Assembly (NCBI RefSeq): GCF_001462455.1
Contig: NZ_LNTD01000081.1
Coordinates: 1 to 40,332, forward strand
DNA: 40,332 bases
DNA from: Cellulomonas sp. B6
Lineage (GTDB): Bacteria > Actinomycetota > Actinomycetes > Actinomycetales > Cellulomonadaceae
Direction of reading: 5' to 3'
The notes under the pieces were generated by a model. The model did not search any database and had not been told where the DNA came from. It worked only from the letters and a program-made list of their open reading frames with translations. Position 1 is the stretch's first letter, and each line of letters begins with the position of its first letter. Of this stretch, positions 30,815-38,460 are shown piece by piece. Position numbers and translations under genes: made by a program.

Positions 30815-31198
30815 TCAGGCCTCGAGCTTGTCCGCGACGGCCCGCAGGAGCGTCGCGTACTGGGTCGCGCGCTGCCCCTCCGGGTAGCGGCCGCGGCGCA
30901 GGTCGTTGCCGACCTTGTCGAGGACCTTGATGAGGTCCTCGACGACGACCGCCATCTCGTCGGCGGGCGCGCGCTTGGCCTTGACGACGGACGGGACCGG
31001 GTCGAGGAACGTCACGGACAGGGCCTGCGGGCCGCGGCGCCCGTCGGCCACGCCGAACTCGACCTTGGTGCCGGGCTTGGGCGCCGTGACGCCTGCGGGC
31101 AGCGCGGACGCGTGCAGGAAGACCTCGCCGCCGTCGTCGTCGGCGATGAAGCCGAAGCCACGCTCGGTGTCGAACCACTTGACCTTGCCGGTGGGCAC
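30815..31198 (-). CDS. Cold-shock-domain protein with C-terminal extension
   Basis: A 127-residue single-stranded nucleic-acid binding protein. The cold-shock domain fills residues 1-65: TGKVKWFDTERGFGFIADDD includes RNP-1 (GFGFI) and GGEVFLHASAL includes RNP-2. Residues 70-127 are an additional helical part (EMAVVVEDLIKVLDKVGNDL, then RRGRYPEGQRATQYATLLRA) not present in 67-residue CspA. GTG at 31198 with GAGGAG 10 nt upstream; an in-frame ATG at 31222 would add eight residues before the domain and lacks a ribosome binding site. First gene of the operon with DUF3027 and the sacsin-type ATPase, which suggests an RNA- or stress-related role for all three. Confidence 0.92.
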   Translation of the reverse strand: MPTGKVKWFDTERGFGFIADDDGGEVFLHASALPAGVTAPKPGTKVEFGVADGRRGPQALSVTFLDPVPSVVKAKRAPADEMAVVVEDLIKVLDKVGNDLRRGRYPEGQRATQYATLLRAVADKLEA

Positions 31199-31252
31199 TG
31201 CCGCTCCTCTTGCGCCGGGCACGTCCCCGGGGCATTCCGAGGACCACCGTCC

Positions 31253-31258
31253 AGGTTA
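31253..31258 (-). promoter_or_regulatory. Putative -10 box of the cold-shock operon
   Basis: TAACCT on the minus strand would start transcripts near 31246, giving a leader of about 48 nt. The leader holds a GC-rich self-complementary stretch (CCCCGGGG at 31225-31232 complement) before the GAGGAG ribosome binding site, of possible use in temperature-dependent control. Confidence 0.4.
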
Positions 31259-31333
31259 CCGGGCCGTGCACGTCGTTTCGCGTCCGTCCGCCCCGGCGCG
31301 CGCCCGTGGCGGCGGCGGTGTGGACTGCTGGGC

Positions 31334-31672
31334 GTGGACGACGCACGCGCACGGGCCCTGCTGGCGGAGCTGCGCGCCGACGCGCTCGCGCGCCTCGCGG
31401 CGCTCGGCGAGGCGCACGGCGACGTCGTCGACGCGGCCCGCGGCGCGAACGTCGACGACGAGCACGACCCCGAGGGCGCGACGATCGCGTTCGAGCGCGC
31501 GCAGCTCGAGGCGCTCGCGGCCGACGCCCGGCGCCGGCTCGAGGAGGTCGACGCGGCGCTCGCGCGGCTCGCCGCGGGCACGTACGGGCGGTGCGCCGTG
31601 GGCGGGGAGCCGATCGACGACGCGCGGCTGGCGGCACGCCCGACGGCCGCCACGTGCGTCGCGCACGCGTGA
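31334..31672 (+). CDS. DksA/TraR-like protein with degenerate zinc finger
   Basis: A 112-residue protein: an acidic coiled-coil-like helical hairpin (1-80, with the tip DDEHDPEGATIAFERAQLEA) followed by TYGRCAVGGEPIDDARLAAR and PTAATCVAHA. The normal zinc motif C-x2-C-G-x2-I-x4-RL-x2-x-P-x4-C-x2-C has kept only the first and third Cys; the second is Gly and the fourth is His or Ala. Zinc binding is therefore doubtful, though C-C-H ligation is conceivable. The DxxDxA tip of DksA is not evident, so secondary-channel action on RNA polymerase is unproven. GTG at 31334; the ribosome binding site is weak. Convergent with the M20 amidohydrolase gene. Confidence 0.8.
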   Translation: MDDARARALLAELRADALARLAALGEAHGDVVDAARGANVDDEHDPEGATIAFERAQLEALAADARRRLEEVDAALARLAAGTYGRCAVGGEPIDDARLAARPTAATCVAHA

Positions 31673-31708
31673 GGCGGCGGGCGCGTCCCGTGCGACGCGT
31701 CGTGCGGG

Positions 31709-32926
31709 TCAGCCCTCCGCGAGCCGGTCCAGCGCCAGCGCCGCGAGCACGGCCGCGCCGCTGACGAGGGCCTCGTCGGCGAACCGCGCGCGCGGCGAGT
31801 GGTTGTACGCGGCCGTCGCGGGGTCCTGCCCGGGCGGCGTGGCGCCGACGAACACGAACGCGCCCGGCACCTCCCGCAGCACGTAGGAGAAGTCCTCGGC
31901 GCCCGGCACGGGGTCGCGCGCGTCGACCCAGCCGGACTCGCCGAGCATCTGCTGCGTCAGACGCCGCGCACGGTCGACCTCGGGCGCGTGGTTGACCGTG
32001 ACGGGGTACCCGCGCCGGTAGTCGACGGTCGCCGTCATGCCGTGCGCGGCCGCGACGTGCTCGACGACGCGCGCGAGCCGCTCGGGCACGGCCGCGTGCG
32101 TGGCCTCGCTGAACGTGCGGACGGTCGCGTCGAGGTGGGCGTCGTCCGGGATGATGTTGTCCTTCGTCCCCGCGGCGATCCGCCCGACCGTGACGACGAC
32201 CGGGTCGAAGACGTCGAACTGCCGGGTCACCATCGCCTGCAGCGCGAGGACGACCTCGGCCGCGACGGGCACGGGGTCCGCGGCCAGGTACGGCTTCGAG
32301 CCGTGGCCGCCGCGCCCGTGCACGGTGACGCGCACGGTGTCGGACGCGGCCATGAACGTGCCCGGCCGGCACGCCACGACGCCCGTGGGGATGCCCGCGG
32401 ACATGACGTGCACGCCGTACGCGGCGACCGCGCGCTCGCCCGACGCGTCGAGCACGCCCTCCTCGATCATGAGGCGCGCGCCGTGGTGACCCTCCTCGCC
32501 CGGCTGGAACATCAGCACGACGTTCCCGGCGATCCGCTCGCGGCGCGCGGCCAGCAGCCGGGCCGCCCCCACGAGCCCGGCCACGTGCAGGTCGTGGCCG
32601 CACGCGTGCATGACGCCCGCGTGCTGCGACGTGAACTCCTCACCGGTGTCCTCGGTGACCGGCAGCCCGTCCATGTCGCCGCGCAGCAGCACGGTGGGGC
32701 CGGGGCGGGCGCCGCGCAGCACGGCCGTCACCGACGTCAACGCACGACCCGTCGTGACCTCGAGGTCGAGGTCCGCGAGCGCGTCGAGCACCAGGCGCTG
32801 GGTCACCGGCAGGTCGAGCCCCGTCTCGGGGACGCGGTGCAGCGCGTGCCGCAGCGCGGCGGTGCGCGGCAGCTCGCGGGCCGCCTCGTCCCTCAGCTCG
32901 GTCAGCGTCCCCTGGTCCAGGCCCAT
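31709..32926 (-). CDS. M20D family amidohydrolase
   Basis: A 405-residue zinc or manganese-dependent cytosolic hydrolase that cleaves N-acyl or hippurate-type amides of amino acids. Metal ligands are visible: Cys109 and His111 in HACGHDLHVAG, Glu144/Glu145 in QPGEEGHHGA, the His of AAYGVHVMSAGIPTG, and the C-terminal His in AYNHSPRARFADE. LLRGDMDGLPV (81-90) carries the structural Asp. The lid/dimerisation domain includes GRGGHGSKPYLAADPVPVAA and GRIAAGTKDNIIPDDAHLDA. The Cys ligand sets it in the HipO/AmaA/YxeP (M20D) branch. ATG at 32926. It is monocistronic and divergent from the helicase-associated gene. Substrate not predictable. Confidence 0.93.
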   Translation of the reverse strand: MGLDQGTLTELRDEAARELPRTAALRHALHRVPETGLDLPVTQRLVLDALADLDLEVTTGRALTSVTAVLRGARPGPTVLLRGDMDGLPVTEDTGEEFTSQHAGVMHACGHDLHVAGLVGAARLLAARRERIAGNVVLMFQPGEEGHHGARLMIEEGVLDASGERAVAAYGVHVMSAGIPTGVVACRPGTFMAASDTVRVTVHGRGGHGSKPYLAADPVPVAAEVVLALQAMVTRQFDVFDPVVVTVGRIAAGTKDNIIPDDAHLDATVRTFSEATHAAVPERLARVVEHVAAAHGMTATVDYRRGYPVTVNHAPEVDRARRLTQQMLGESGWVDARDPVPGAEDFSYVLREVPGAFVFVGATPPGQDPATAAYNHSPRARFADEALVSGAAVLAALALDRLAEG

Positions 32927-33012
32927 GCGGGCCACCCTGCCACAGGGCGTCGGGGGCGCCCAGGCGCCCGCACCGGGGCGCCCGTCCCGCGCGACGCGCC
33001 GAGGGCGGAACG

Positions 33013-33018
33013 TATCGT
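33013..33018 (+). promoter_or_regulatory. -10 box of the XPB operon, leaderless type
   Basis: TATCGT ends 7 nt before the ATG at 33026, so the first transcribed base should be at the start codon itself. No -35 is apparent, and no good ribosome binding site precedes the ATG, both consistent with a leaderless mRNA. Confidence 0.5.
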
Positions 33019-33025
33019 GGTGCGG

Positions 33026-35503
33026 ATGGCCACGTTCACCGGGTACCTGCGCGCACGCAGCGACGACGAGCTCGTCGCGCTGCTCGTGCGCCGCCCCGAC
33101 CTGGCCACGCCCCACCCCGCGACGCTCGCGTCGCTGGCGGCGCGGGCGACGAGCCGATCGAGCCTCGACCGTGCGCTGACCTGGGTCGACGCGTTGGTCC
33201 TGCAGGTGGTGGATGCCGCGGTCGTGCTCGCGGACGAGGGCGCGGCCCCGACGCGTGAGGCACTCCTCGCGGCCGTGGGCGCGGACGACGCCGACGGTGC
33301 ACGGGACGTCGACCGCGCGGTCGACGACGCGGTCGCGCTCGCGCTGCTGTGGCCGGACGACGACGGCACGCTGCACGCCGCACCGGGCCTCGCCGACGCG
33401 CTCGGCCCGTCCGCGGCCGGTCTGGCACCCCCCGCGACGCACGAGGCCGACGAGCCCGACGACCCCGCCGCGCTGCTGAAGGACGCACCACCGGGCGCCG
33501 CGCAGGTGCTCGACGCGCTGACGTGGGGCCCGCCGGTGGGGCTCCTGCCACCCACGGGCACCCCGGCGGGCGACGCGGTCGCGTGGCTCGTGAGGCACGG
33601 CCTGCTGGTGCGCGGCGACGGCCGGCACGTCGTGCTGCCCCGCACCGTGGCCCTCGCGCTGCGCGGCGGTCGCACGCACCGGGCCCCGGCGCTGCAGCCC
33701 ACGGCGGCGGGGGCACCCGTGCGTGACCCGCGCACGGTCGCCGCGGAGTCCGCCGCGGCCGCCGAGCGCACCGTGCGGCTGGTCCGGCAGCTCGTGGCCC
33801 GCTGGGAGCAGCAGCCGCCGAGCGTGCTGCGCGCGGGCGGCCTGGGAGCCCGCGACCTGCGGCGCACGGCGCAGGCGCTCGACGTCGACGACGCGCACGC
33901 GGCCTGGCTGGTGGAGTCCGCGGCGTCGGCCGGGCTGCTCGCGGACGACCGCGAGGAGGCGCCGACGTTCGTGCCGACGCTCGAGGCGGACGTGTGGCTC
34001 GCGCAGGACGTGCCGCAGCGCTGGGCCGTGCTGGCCCGCGCGTGGCTCGCCTCGACGCGCACGCCGTGGCTGGTCGGTGCGCGCGACGAGCGCGGGGCGC
34101 TGCGCGCGGCACTCGACCCCGAGCTGACGCGCCCGTGGGTGCCCCGGCTGCGCCGTGCCGTGCTCGAGGTGCTCGCCGCGGCGCCCGTCGGGGCCGCGCC
34201 GACCGGGGACGACGTGCACGACGCGCTGCGCTGGCGCTCGCCGCGGTCGGTGCCGCCGCGGGCCGCGGTCGACGCCGTGCTGGCCGACGCCGAGCGCCTG
34301 GGCGTGCTCGGTGCCGGTGCGCTGTCGTCCGCGGGGCGTGCGCTGCTGGCCGAGGCGTCCGGACGGCCGGACCTCGGCACGCCCGCGCACGGTCCGGTGG
34401 CCGACGCCGCGGCCGCGCTCGGCGCCGACCTGCCCGCACCGGTCGAGGAGATCCTGCTGCAGGGCGACCTCACCGGCGTCGTGCCCGGGCGGCCGTCCGA
34501 GCAGCTCGAGGAGCTGCTGGACCTGGCCGCGCAGGTCGAGTCCCGCGGCGGCGCGGTCACCGTGCGGTTCACGGCGGACTCGGTGCTGCGCGCCCTGGAC
34601 TCGGGGCTGCCCGCCGACGACCTGCTGGCGCGGCTGTCGACCGCCGGGCGGGGGCGCGTGCCGCAGCCGCTGGAGTACCTGGTGCGGGACGTCGCCCGCC
34701 GGCACGGGCGCGTCCGGGCGGGCGCCGCGTCGTCGTACGTGCGGGCCGACGACCCGGCGCTGCTGGCCGGCCTGGTGGAGGACCCGCGGCTCGCGGCGCT
34801 GCGTCCGCGGCTGCTCGCACCGACCGTGCTGGTGGCCGACGCGTCGCCCGCCGAGCTGCTCGACGCGCTGCGGGCCCGCGGCCTGGCCCCGGTCGCGGAG
34901 GACGCCAGCGGCACGGTCGTGCACGCCGTCGCCCCCGAGCGGCGTGTGCGGGCCCGCCCCCGGCGCACCGACCCCGTGCACGAGCGGCCGCTGCCGGACC
35001 GGGCGGCCCGCGTCGTCGCGACGCTGCGCCGGGCGTCGTCGGACGCGGGGTCCGACGCGCCCGCGAGCGCCGGGTCGGACGCGGCGTCGTCGCCCGCACC
35101 GGGCGCGGGCCGCGGGGCGGACGCGGACGGGGCGTCGGACGTCGACGGCACCGGGGCGGGCACCGTCGCCGACCGGGTGCGGGCCGTGGGCGCCCGCCGA
35201 CCCGCACCGGGCGGGCGCTCGCGCCCGGCGCCCGCGGGCGCCGCGGCGGCCCCGGCGACCGGCGTCGCGGGAACACCCGAGCCCGGCGACGTGTTGGTGG
35301 TGCTGCGCGAGGCGGCGCAGTCCCGTGCGGAGGTCTGGGTGGACCTGGTCGGCCCCGACGGCCGACCCGACCGCCGCCTGCTGCGTCCGCTGCGCGTCGA
35401 GGGCGGCCGGCTGCGCGCGCTCGACCCGCGCCGCGAGGCCGAGCTGACCGTCGCCGTCCACCGCATCGCCGACGCCACCCTCGCGGACCCCACGACCCCG
35501 TGA
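33026..35503 (+). CDS. Helicase-associated protein, partner of bacterial XPB
   Basis: An 825-residue protein of the actinobacterial 'helicase-associated domain' family always found next to XPB. It starts FTGYLRARSDDELVALLVRR, followed by PDLATPHPATLASLAARATS and several winged-helix-like parts (for example APPGAAQVLDALTWGPPVGL and DALRWRSPRSVPPRAAVDAV). EILLQGDLTGVVPGRPSEQL with FTADSVLRALDSGLPADDLL marks the conserved helicase C-terminal-associated region at about 470-600. A low-complexity Asp/Ala/Gly linker (about 665-760) precedes a final beta-rich domain (DVLVVLREAAQSRAEVWVDL, then VGPDGRPDRRLLRP). It has no ATPase motif; it may be the p52/Tfb2-like partner of the helicase, which is inference. 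ATG 33026; GTG 33017 and 33020 are in frame. Confidence 0.82.
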   Translation: MATFTGYLRARSDDELVALLVRRPDLATPHPATLASLAARATSRSSLDRALTWVDALVLQVVDAAVVLADEGAAPTREALLAAVGADDADGARDVDRAVDDAVALALLWPDDDGTLHAAPGLADALGPSAAGLAPPATHEADEPDDPAALLKDAPPGAAQVLDALTWGPPVGLLPPTGTPAGDAVAWLVRHGLLVRGDGRHVVLPRTVALALRGGRTHRAPALQPTAAGAPVRDPRTVAAESAAAAERTVRLVRQLVARWEQQPPSVLRAGGLGARDLRRTAQALDVDDAHAAWLVESAASAGLLADDREEAPTFVPTLEADVWLAQDVPQRWAVLARAWLASTRTPWLVGARDERGALRAALDPELTRPWVPRLRRAVLEVLAAAPVGAAPTGDDVHDALRWRSPRSVPPRAAVDAVLADAERLGVLGAGALSSAGRALLAEASGRPDLGTPAHGPVADAAAALGADLPAPVEEILLQGDLTGVVPGRPSEQLEELLDLAAQVESRGGAVTVRFTADSVLRALDSGLPADDLLARLSTAGRGRVPQPLEYLVRDVARRHGRVRAGAASSYVRADDPALLAGLVEDPRLAALRPRLLAPTVLVADASPAELLDALRARGLAPVAEDASGTVVHAVAPERRVRARPRRTDPVHERPLPDRAARVVATLRRASSDAGSDAPASAGSDAASSPAPGAGRGADADGASDVDGTGAGTVADRVRAVGARRPAPGGRSRPAPAGAAAAPATGVAGTPEPGDVLVVLREAAQSRAEVWVDLVGPDGRPDRRLLRPLRVEGGRLRALDPRREAELTVAVHRIADATLADPTTP

Positions 35504-35567
35504 GCCCGGCACCCGCACCCCTGAGGTGCGGCGCCCCGGGCCCGCGACCCGACCACAGGAGAGCCGA

Positions 35568-37223
35568 GTGCCCGACGGACCGCTGATCGTCCAGAGCGAC
35601 AAGACCCTGCTGCTCGAGGTCGACCACGACCAGGCCGCCGCGTGCCGGCGCGCCATCGCCCCGTTCGCGGAGCTCGAGCGCGCGCCCGAGCACGTGCACA
35701 CCTACCGCCTGACCGCCCTGGGGCTGTGGAACGCGCGCGCCGCGGGACACGACGCCGAGCAGGTCGTCGACACGCTGCTCGAGTACAGCCGGTACCCCGT
35801 GCCGCACGCGCTGCTCGTCGACGTCGCCGAGACGATGTCGCGCTACGGGCGCCTGCAGCTGGTCCAGCACCCCGTGCACGGGCTGGTGCTGCACGCGCTC
35901 GACCCGGCCGTGCTCGCCGAGGTGACGCGTTCCAAGCGCACCGCGGGCCTGCTGGGCGCGCGCGTCGACGACACGGACGTCGTCGTGCACCCCTCGGAGC
36001 GCGGGCACCTCAAGCAGGTGCTCGTGAAGCTCGGCTGGCCCGCCGAGGACCTCGCCGGGTACGTCGACGGCGAGGCGCACCCCATCGAGCTCGCGCAGGA
36101 CGGCTGGTCGCTGCGGCCGTACCAGGAGCAGGCCGTCGAGGGCTTCTGGCACGGCGGCTCGGGCGTCGTGGTGCTGCCGTGCGGCGCCGGCAAGACGCTC
36201 GTCGGCGCGGGCGCCATGGCGAGGAGCTCGACGACCACGCTGATCCTCGTGACCAACACGGTCTCGGCGCGGCAGTGGCGCGACGAGCTCGTCAAGCGCA
36301 CGACGCTGACCGAGGACGAGATCGGCGAGTACTCGGGGACCCGCAAGGAGATCCGGCCCGTCACGATCGCGACCTACCAGGTGCTGACGACCAAGCGGAA
36401 GGGCGTGTACTCGCACCTCGAGCTGCTCGACGCACGCGACTGGGGCCTGGTCGTGTACGACGAGGTGCACCTGCTGCCCGCGCCGATCTTCCGCATAACC
36501 GCCGACCTGCAGGCGCGCCGCCGCCTCGGGCTGACCGCGACGCTCGTGCGCGAGGACGGCCGCGAGGACGAGGTGTTCTCGCTCATCGGGCCCAAGCGGT
36601 TCGACGCGCCGTGGAAGGACATCGAGGCGCAGGGCTACATCGCCCCGGCCGAGTGCGTCGAGGTGCGCCTCACGCTGCCCGACCACGAGCGCATGACGTA
36701 CGCGACGGCCGAGCCCGAGGAGCGGTACCGCCTCGCGGCGACCGCGTCGGGCAAGAACGGCGTGGTCGACGCGCTCGTCGCCAAGCACGCGGGCGAGCAG
36801 ACCCTCGTGATCGGGCAGTACCTCGACCAGCTGCACGAGCTCGCCGAGCACATCGGCGCCGACCTCATCACCGGGGAGACGCCCGTGCGCGAGCGTCAGC
36901 GGCTCTTCGACGCGTTCCGCTCGGGAGAGATCACGAAGCTCGTGGTGTCGAAGGTCGCGAACTTCTCGATCGACCTGCCCGAGGCCTCGGTGGCGATCCA
37001 GGTGTCGGGGTCGTTCGGCTCGCGGCAGGAGGAGGCACAGCGCCTGGGCCGGATCATGCGCCCCAAGGCCGACGGCAAGACCGCGCACTTCTACACGGTC
37101 GTCGCACGCGACACGGTCGACCAGGACTTCGCGGCGCACCGCCAGCGGTTCCTGGCGGAGCAGGGGTACGCCTACACGATCGTCGACGCGGAGGACCTCG
37201 GGGACCTGGGGGTCGCCCGGTGA
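35568..37223 (+). CDS. DNA repair helicase XPB (bacterial type)
   Basis: A 551-residue superfamily 2 3'-5' DNA helicase. An N-terminal damage-recognition-like region (1-180) is followed by SLRPYQEQAV (Q-motif-like, 181-190), Walker A LPCGAGKT (203-210), DEVH box (298-301), motif III TAT (323-325) and the XPB-specific RED motif at 328-330; QRLGRIMRPK is motif VI and NFSIDLPEASVAIQVSG motif V. All catalytic residues are present and length fits mycobacterial XPB. Role in nucleotide excision repair or transcription is known for eukaryotes; in bacteria it is less certain. GTG at 35568 with AGGAG at 35557-35561. Same operon as the associated protein (64 nt upstream) and the GNAT gene (GTGA overlap). 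Confidence 0.95.
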   Translation: MPDGPLIVQSDKTLLLEVDHDQAAACRRAIAPFAELERAPEHVHTYRLTALGLWNARAAGHDAEQVVDTLLEYSRYPVPHALLVDVAETMSRYGRLQLVQHPVHGLVLHALDPAVLAEVTRSKRTAGLLGARVDDTDVVVHPSERGHLKQVLVKLGWPAEDLAGYVDGEAHPIELAQDGWSLRPYQEQAVEGFWHGGSGVVVLPCGAGKTLVGAGAMARSSTTTLILVTNTVSARQWRDELVKRTTLTEDEIGEYSGTRKEIRPVTIATYQVLTTKRKGVYSHLELLDARDWGLVVYDEVHLLPAPIFRITADLQARRRLGLTATLVREDGREDEVFSLIGPKRFDAPWKDIEAQGYIAPAECVEVRLTLPDHERMTYATAEPEERYRLAATASGKNGVVDALVAKHAGEQTLVIGQYLDQLHELAEHIGADLITGETPVRERQRLFDAFRSGEITKLVVSKVANFSIDLPEASVAIQVSGSFGSRQEEAQRLGRIMRPKADGKTAHFYTVVARDTVDQDFAAHRQRFLAEQGYAYTIVDAEDLGDLGVAR

Positions 37224-38242
37224 CGGAGGCCGCTCCGCCCGCGCTCCCGGCCGGGTGGCACGCCCACGCGCCCGGGCCCGACGACGTGGCCGACCTGGAC
37301 GCGCTGCGGGCGCGGCACGAGGTCGCCGCGCGCGGCGCACGGTCCGCGAGCGCGGACGCGACGCTCGCGGAGGTCGCGGGCGACGGGGCGCCCACGCGCA
37401 CGCACGTGCTGGTGCGCGACGCCGCCGGTGCGGCGCGCGGCTGGGCGACGGCGCACGACCGCGCCGCCGGGCGCGTCCTCGTGGCGGTCGTGGTCGACCC
37501 CGCGCTGGACGACCCGACGGGCGACGCCCTGGCCGCGGAGCTGTTCGCGTGGGCCGAGCGCGCCGGCGTCGCGCTGGCCCGGTCCCGCGGGCTCGCGCGC
37601 ACGCAGCTCGACAGCGGCGCGTTCGACGCGGACGCGCGGCAGCAGCGGTGGCTCGCCGCCGCGGGTTACGCGCGCGTGCGCACGTGGTGGCAGATGCGCC
37701 GCCCCGTCGGCGACGACGACCGGGGGCTGCGACCGACCGGTCCTGGCGTGCGCGTGCGGCGGCTGGAGCGCGGTGCGGACGGGATGCCCGACGCGCGCGA
37801 CCTCGTCGCGGCGCACGCGCTGCTGGAGGAGGCGTTCGTCGACCACTTCAACCACCACGAGGAGACGTTCGACGAGTTCCTCGCACGGCTGCGGGCCGAC
37901 CCCGGGCACCGGTGGGACCATTGGTGGCTCGCCGAGCTCGTCGACGGTGCGGAGCCCGAGCCGGTCGGCGTGCTCGTCGCCGCGGAGGTCACCGCCGACG
38001 ACGGCCGCGCGACGGGCAGCTACGTCGAGTACCTCGGGGTGCGGCAGTCCGCGCGCGGGCGGGGCGTCGCGCGGTCGCTGGTCGACGCGGTCGTGACGGA
38101 CGCCGCGGAGCGCGGTCGCGGCCACGTCGGGCTCGAGGTCGACGCGGACTCCCCCACGGGCGCGGCCGACCTGTACGTGTCCCTCGGCTTCGCGACGCGC
38201 TACGTGACGCAGTCCTGGCACCGGTACGTCGACGTCCGCTGA
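37220..38242 (+). CDS. Tandem GNAT acetyltransferase
   Basis: A 340-residue cytosolic protein with two GNAT units. The N-terminal one (about 10-165) is degenerate, ending WLAAAGYARVRTWWQMRRPV. The C-terminal one (about 175-340) is intact: YVEYLGVRQSARGRGVARSL contains the acetyl-CoA loop R-G-R-G-V-A, followed by LEVDADSPTGAADLYVSLGF, the usual strand 5-helix 4 region. This resembles the MshD (mycothiol synthase) layout, in which only the C-terminal unit is active, but sequence markers of MshD substrate binding are not obvious, and mycothiol synthesis is only one option. GTG at 37220 overlaps the XPB stop, making it the last gene of that operon. Confidence 0.85.
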   Translation: MTEAAPPALPAGWHAHAPGPDDVADLDALRARHEVAARGARSASADATLAEVAGDGAPTRTHVLVRDAAGAARGWATAHDRAAGRVLVAVVVDPALDDPTGDALAAELFAWAERAGVALARSRGLARTQLDSGAFDADARQQRWLAAAGYARVRTWWQMRRPVGDDDRGLRPTGPGVRVRRLERGADGMPDARDLVAAHALLEEAFVDHFNHHEETFDEFLARLRADPGHRWDHWWLAELVDGAEPEPVGVLVAAEVTADDGRATGSYVEYLGVRQSARGRGVARSLVDAVVTDAAERGRGHVGLEVDADSPTGAADLYVSLGFATRYVTQSWHRYVDVR

Positions 38243-38287
38243 CGCCCGGCCGGCCCCGACCTGACCCGGCCCGTGCCCCACGCCCGT

Positions 38288-38357
38288 CGACGGACAGCGT
38301 CACGGTCCGACGGACAGCGGCACGCACGTGTCCGTCGGACCGTCGGGGTGTCCGTCG
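38288..38357. terminator. Nested inverted repeats, terminator or operator
   Basis: A perfect 15-bp inverted repeat has arms ACGGTCCGACGGACA (38302-38316) and TGTCCGTCGGACCGT (38329-38343) around a 12-nt loop. It is flanked by a second pair, CGACGGACA (38288-38296) and TGTCCGTCG (38349-38357). The element CGACGGACA thus occurs four times, twice on each strand. It lies between the GNAT stop and the TPM gene (38243-38460 holds no gene) and would fold into a very stable stem in RNA from either strand. Terminator of the XPB operon is the simplest reading. Confidence 0.6.
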
Positions 38358-38460
38358 GCGGTGAGGGCGCTCTGCGCGGAGGCACGAGGTGCACCGCGAC
38401 AGGAACCGGGAGAGGGCCGGACGCGTTGCCACGGGTGCCGACCCGAGAAAGGATCGTCGC

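Noticed and set aside
35568..37223. Phage-defence helicase or restriction subunit
   Set aside because: The RED motif, length and helicase-associated neighbour identify bacterial XPB; no nuclease or methylase is near.
37220..38242. Confident naming as mycothiol synthase MshD
   Set aside because: Only the tandem GNAT layout fits; I cannot see diagnostic substrate-binding residues and the gene is tied to XPB.
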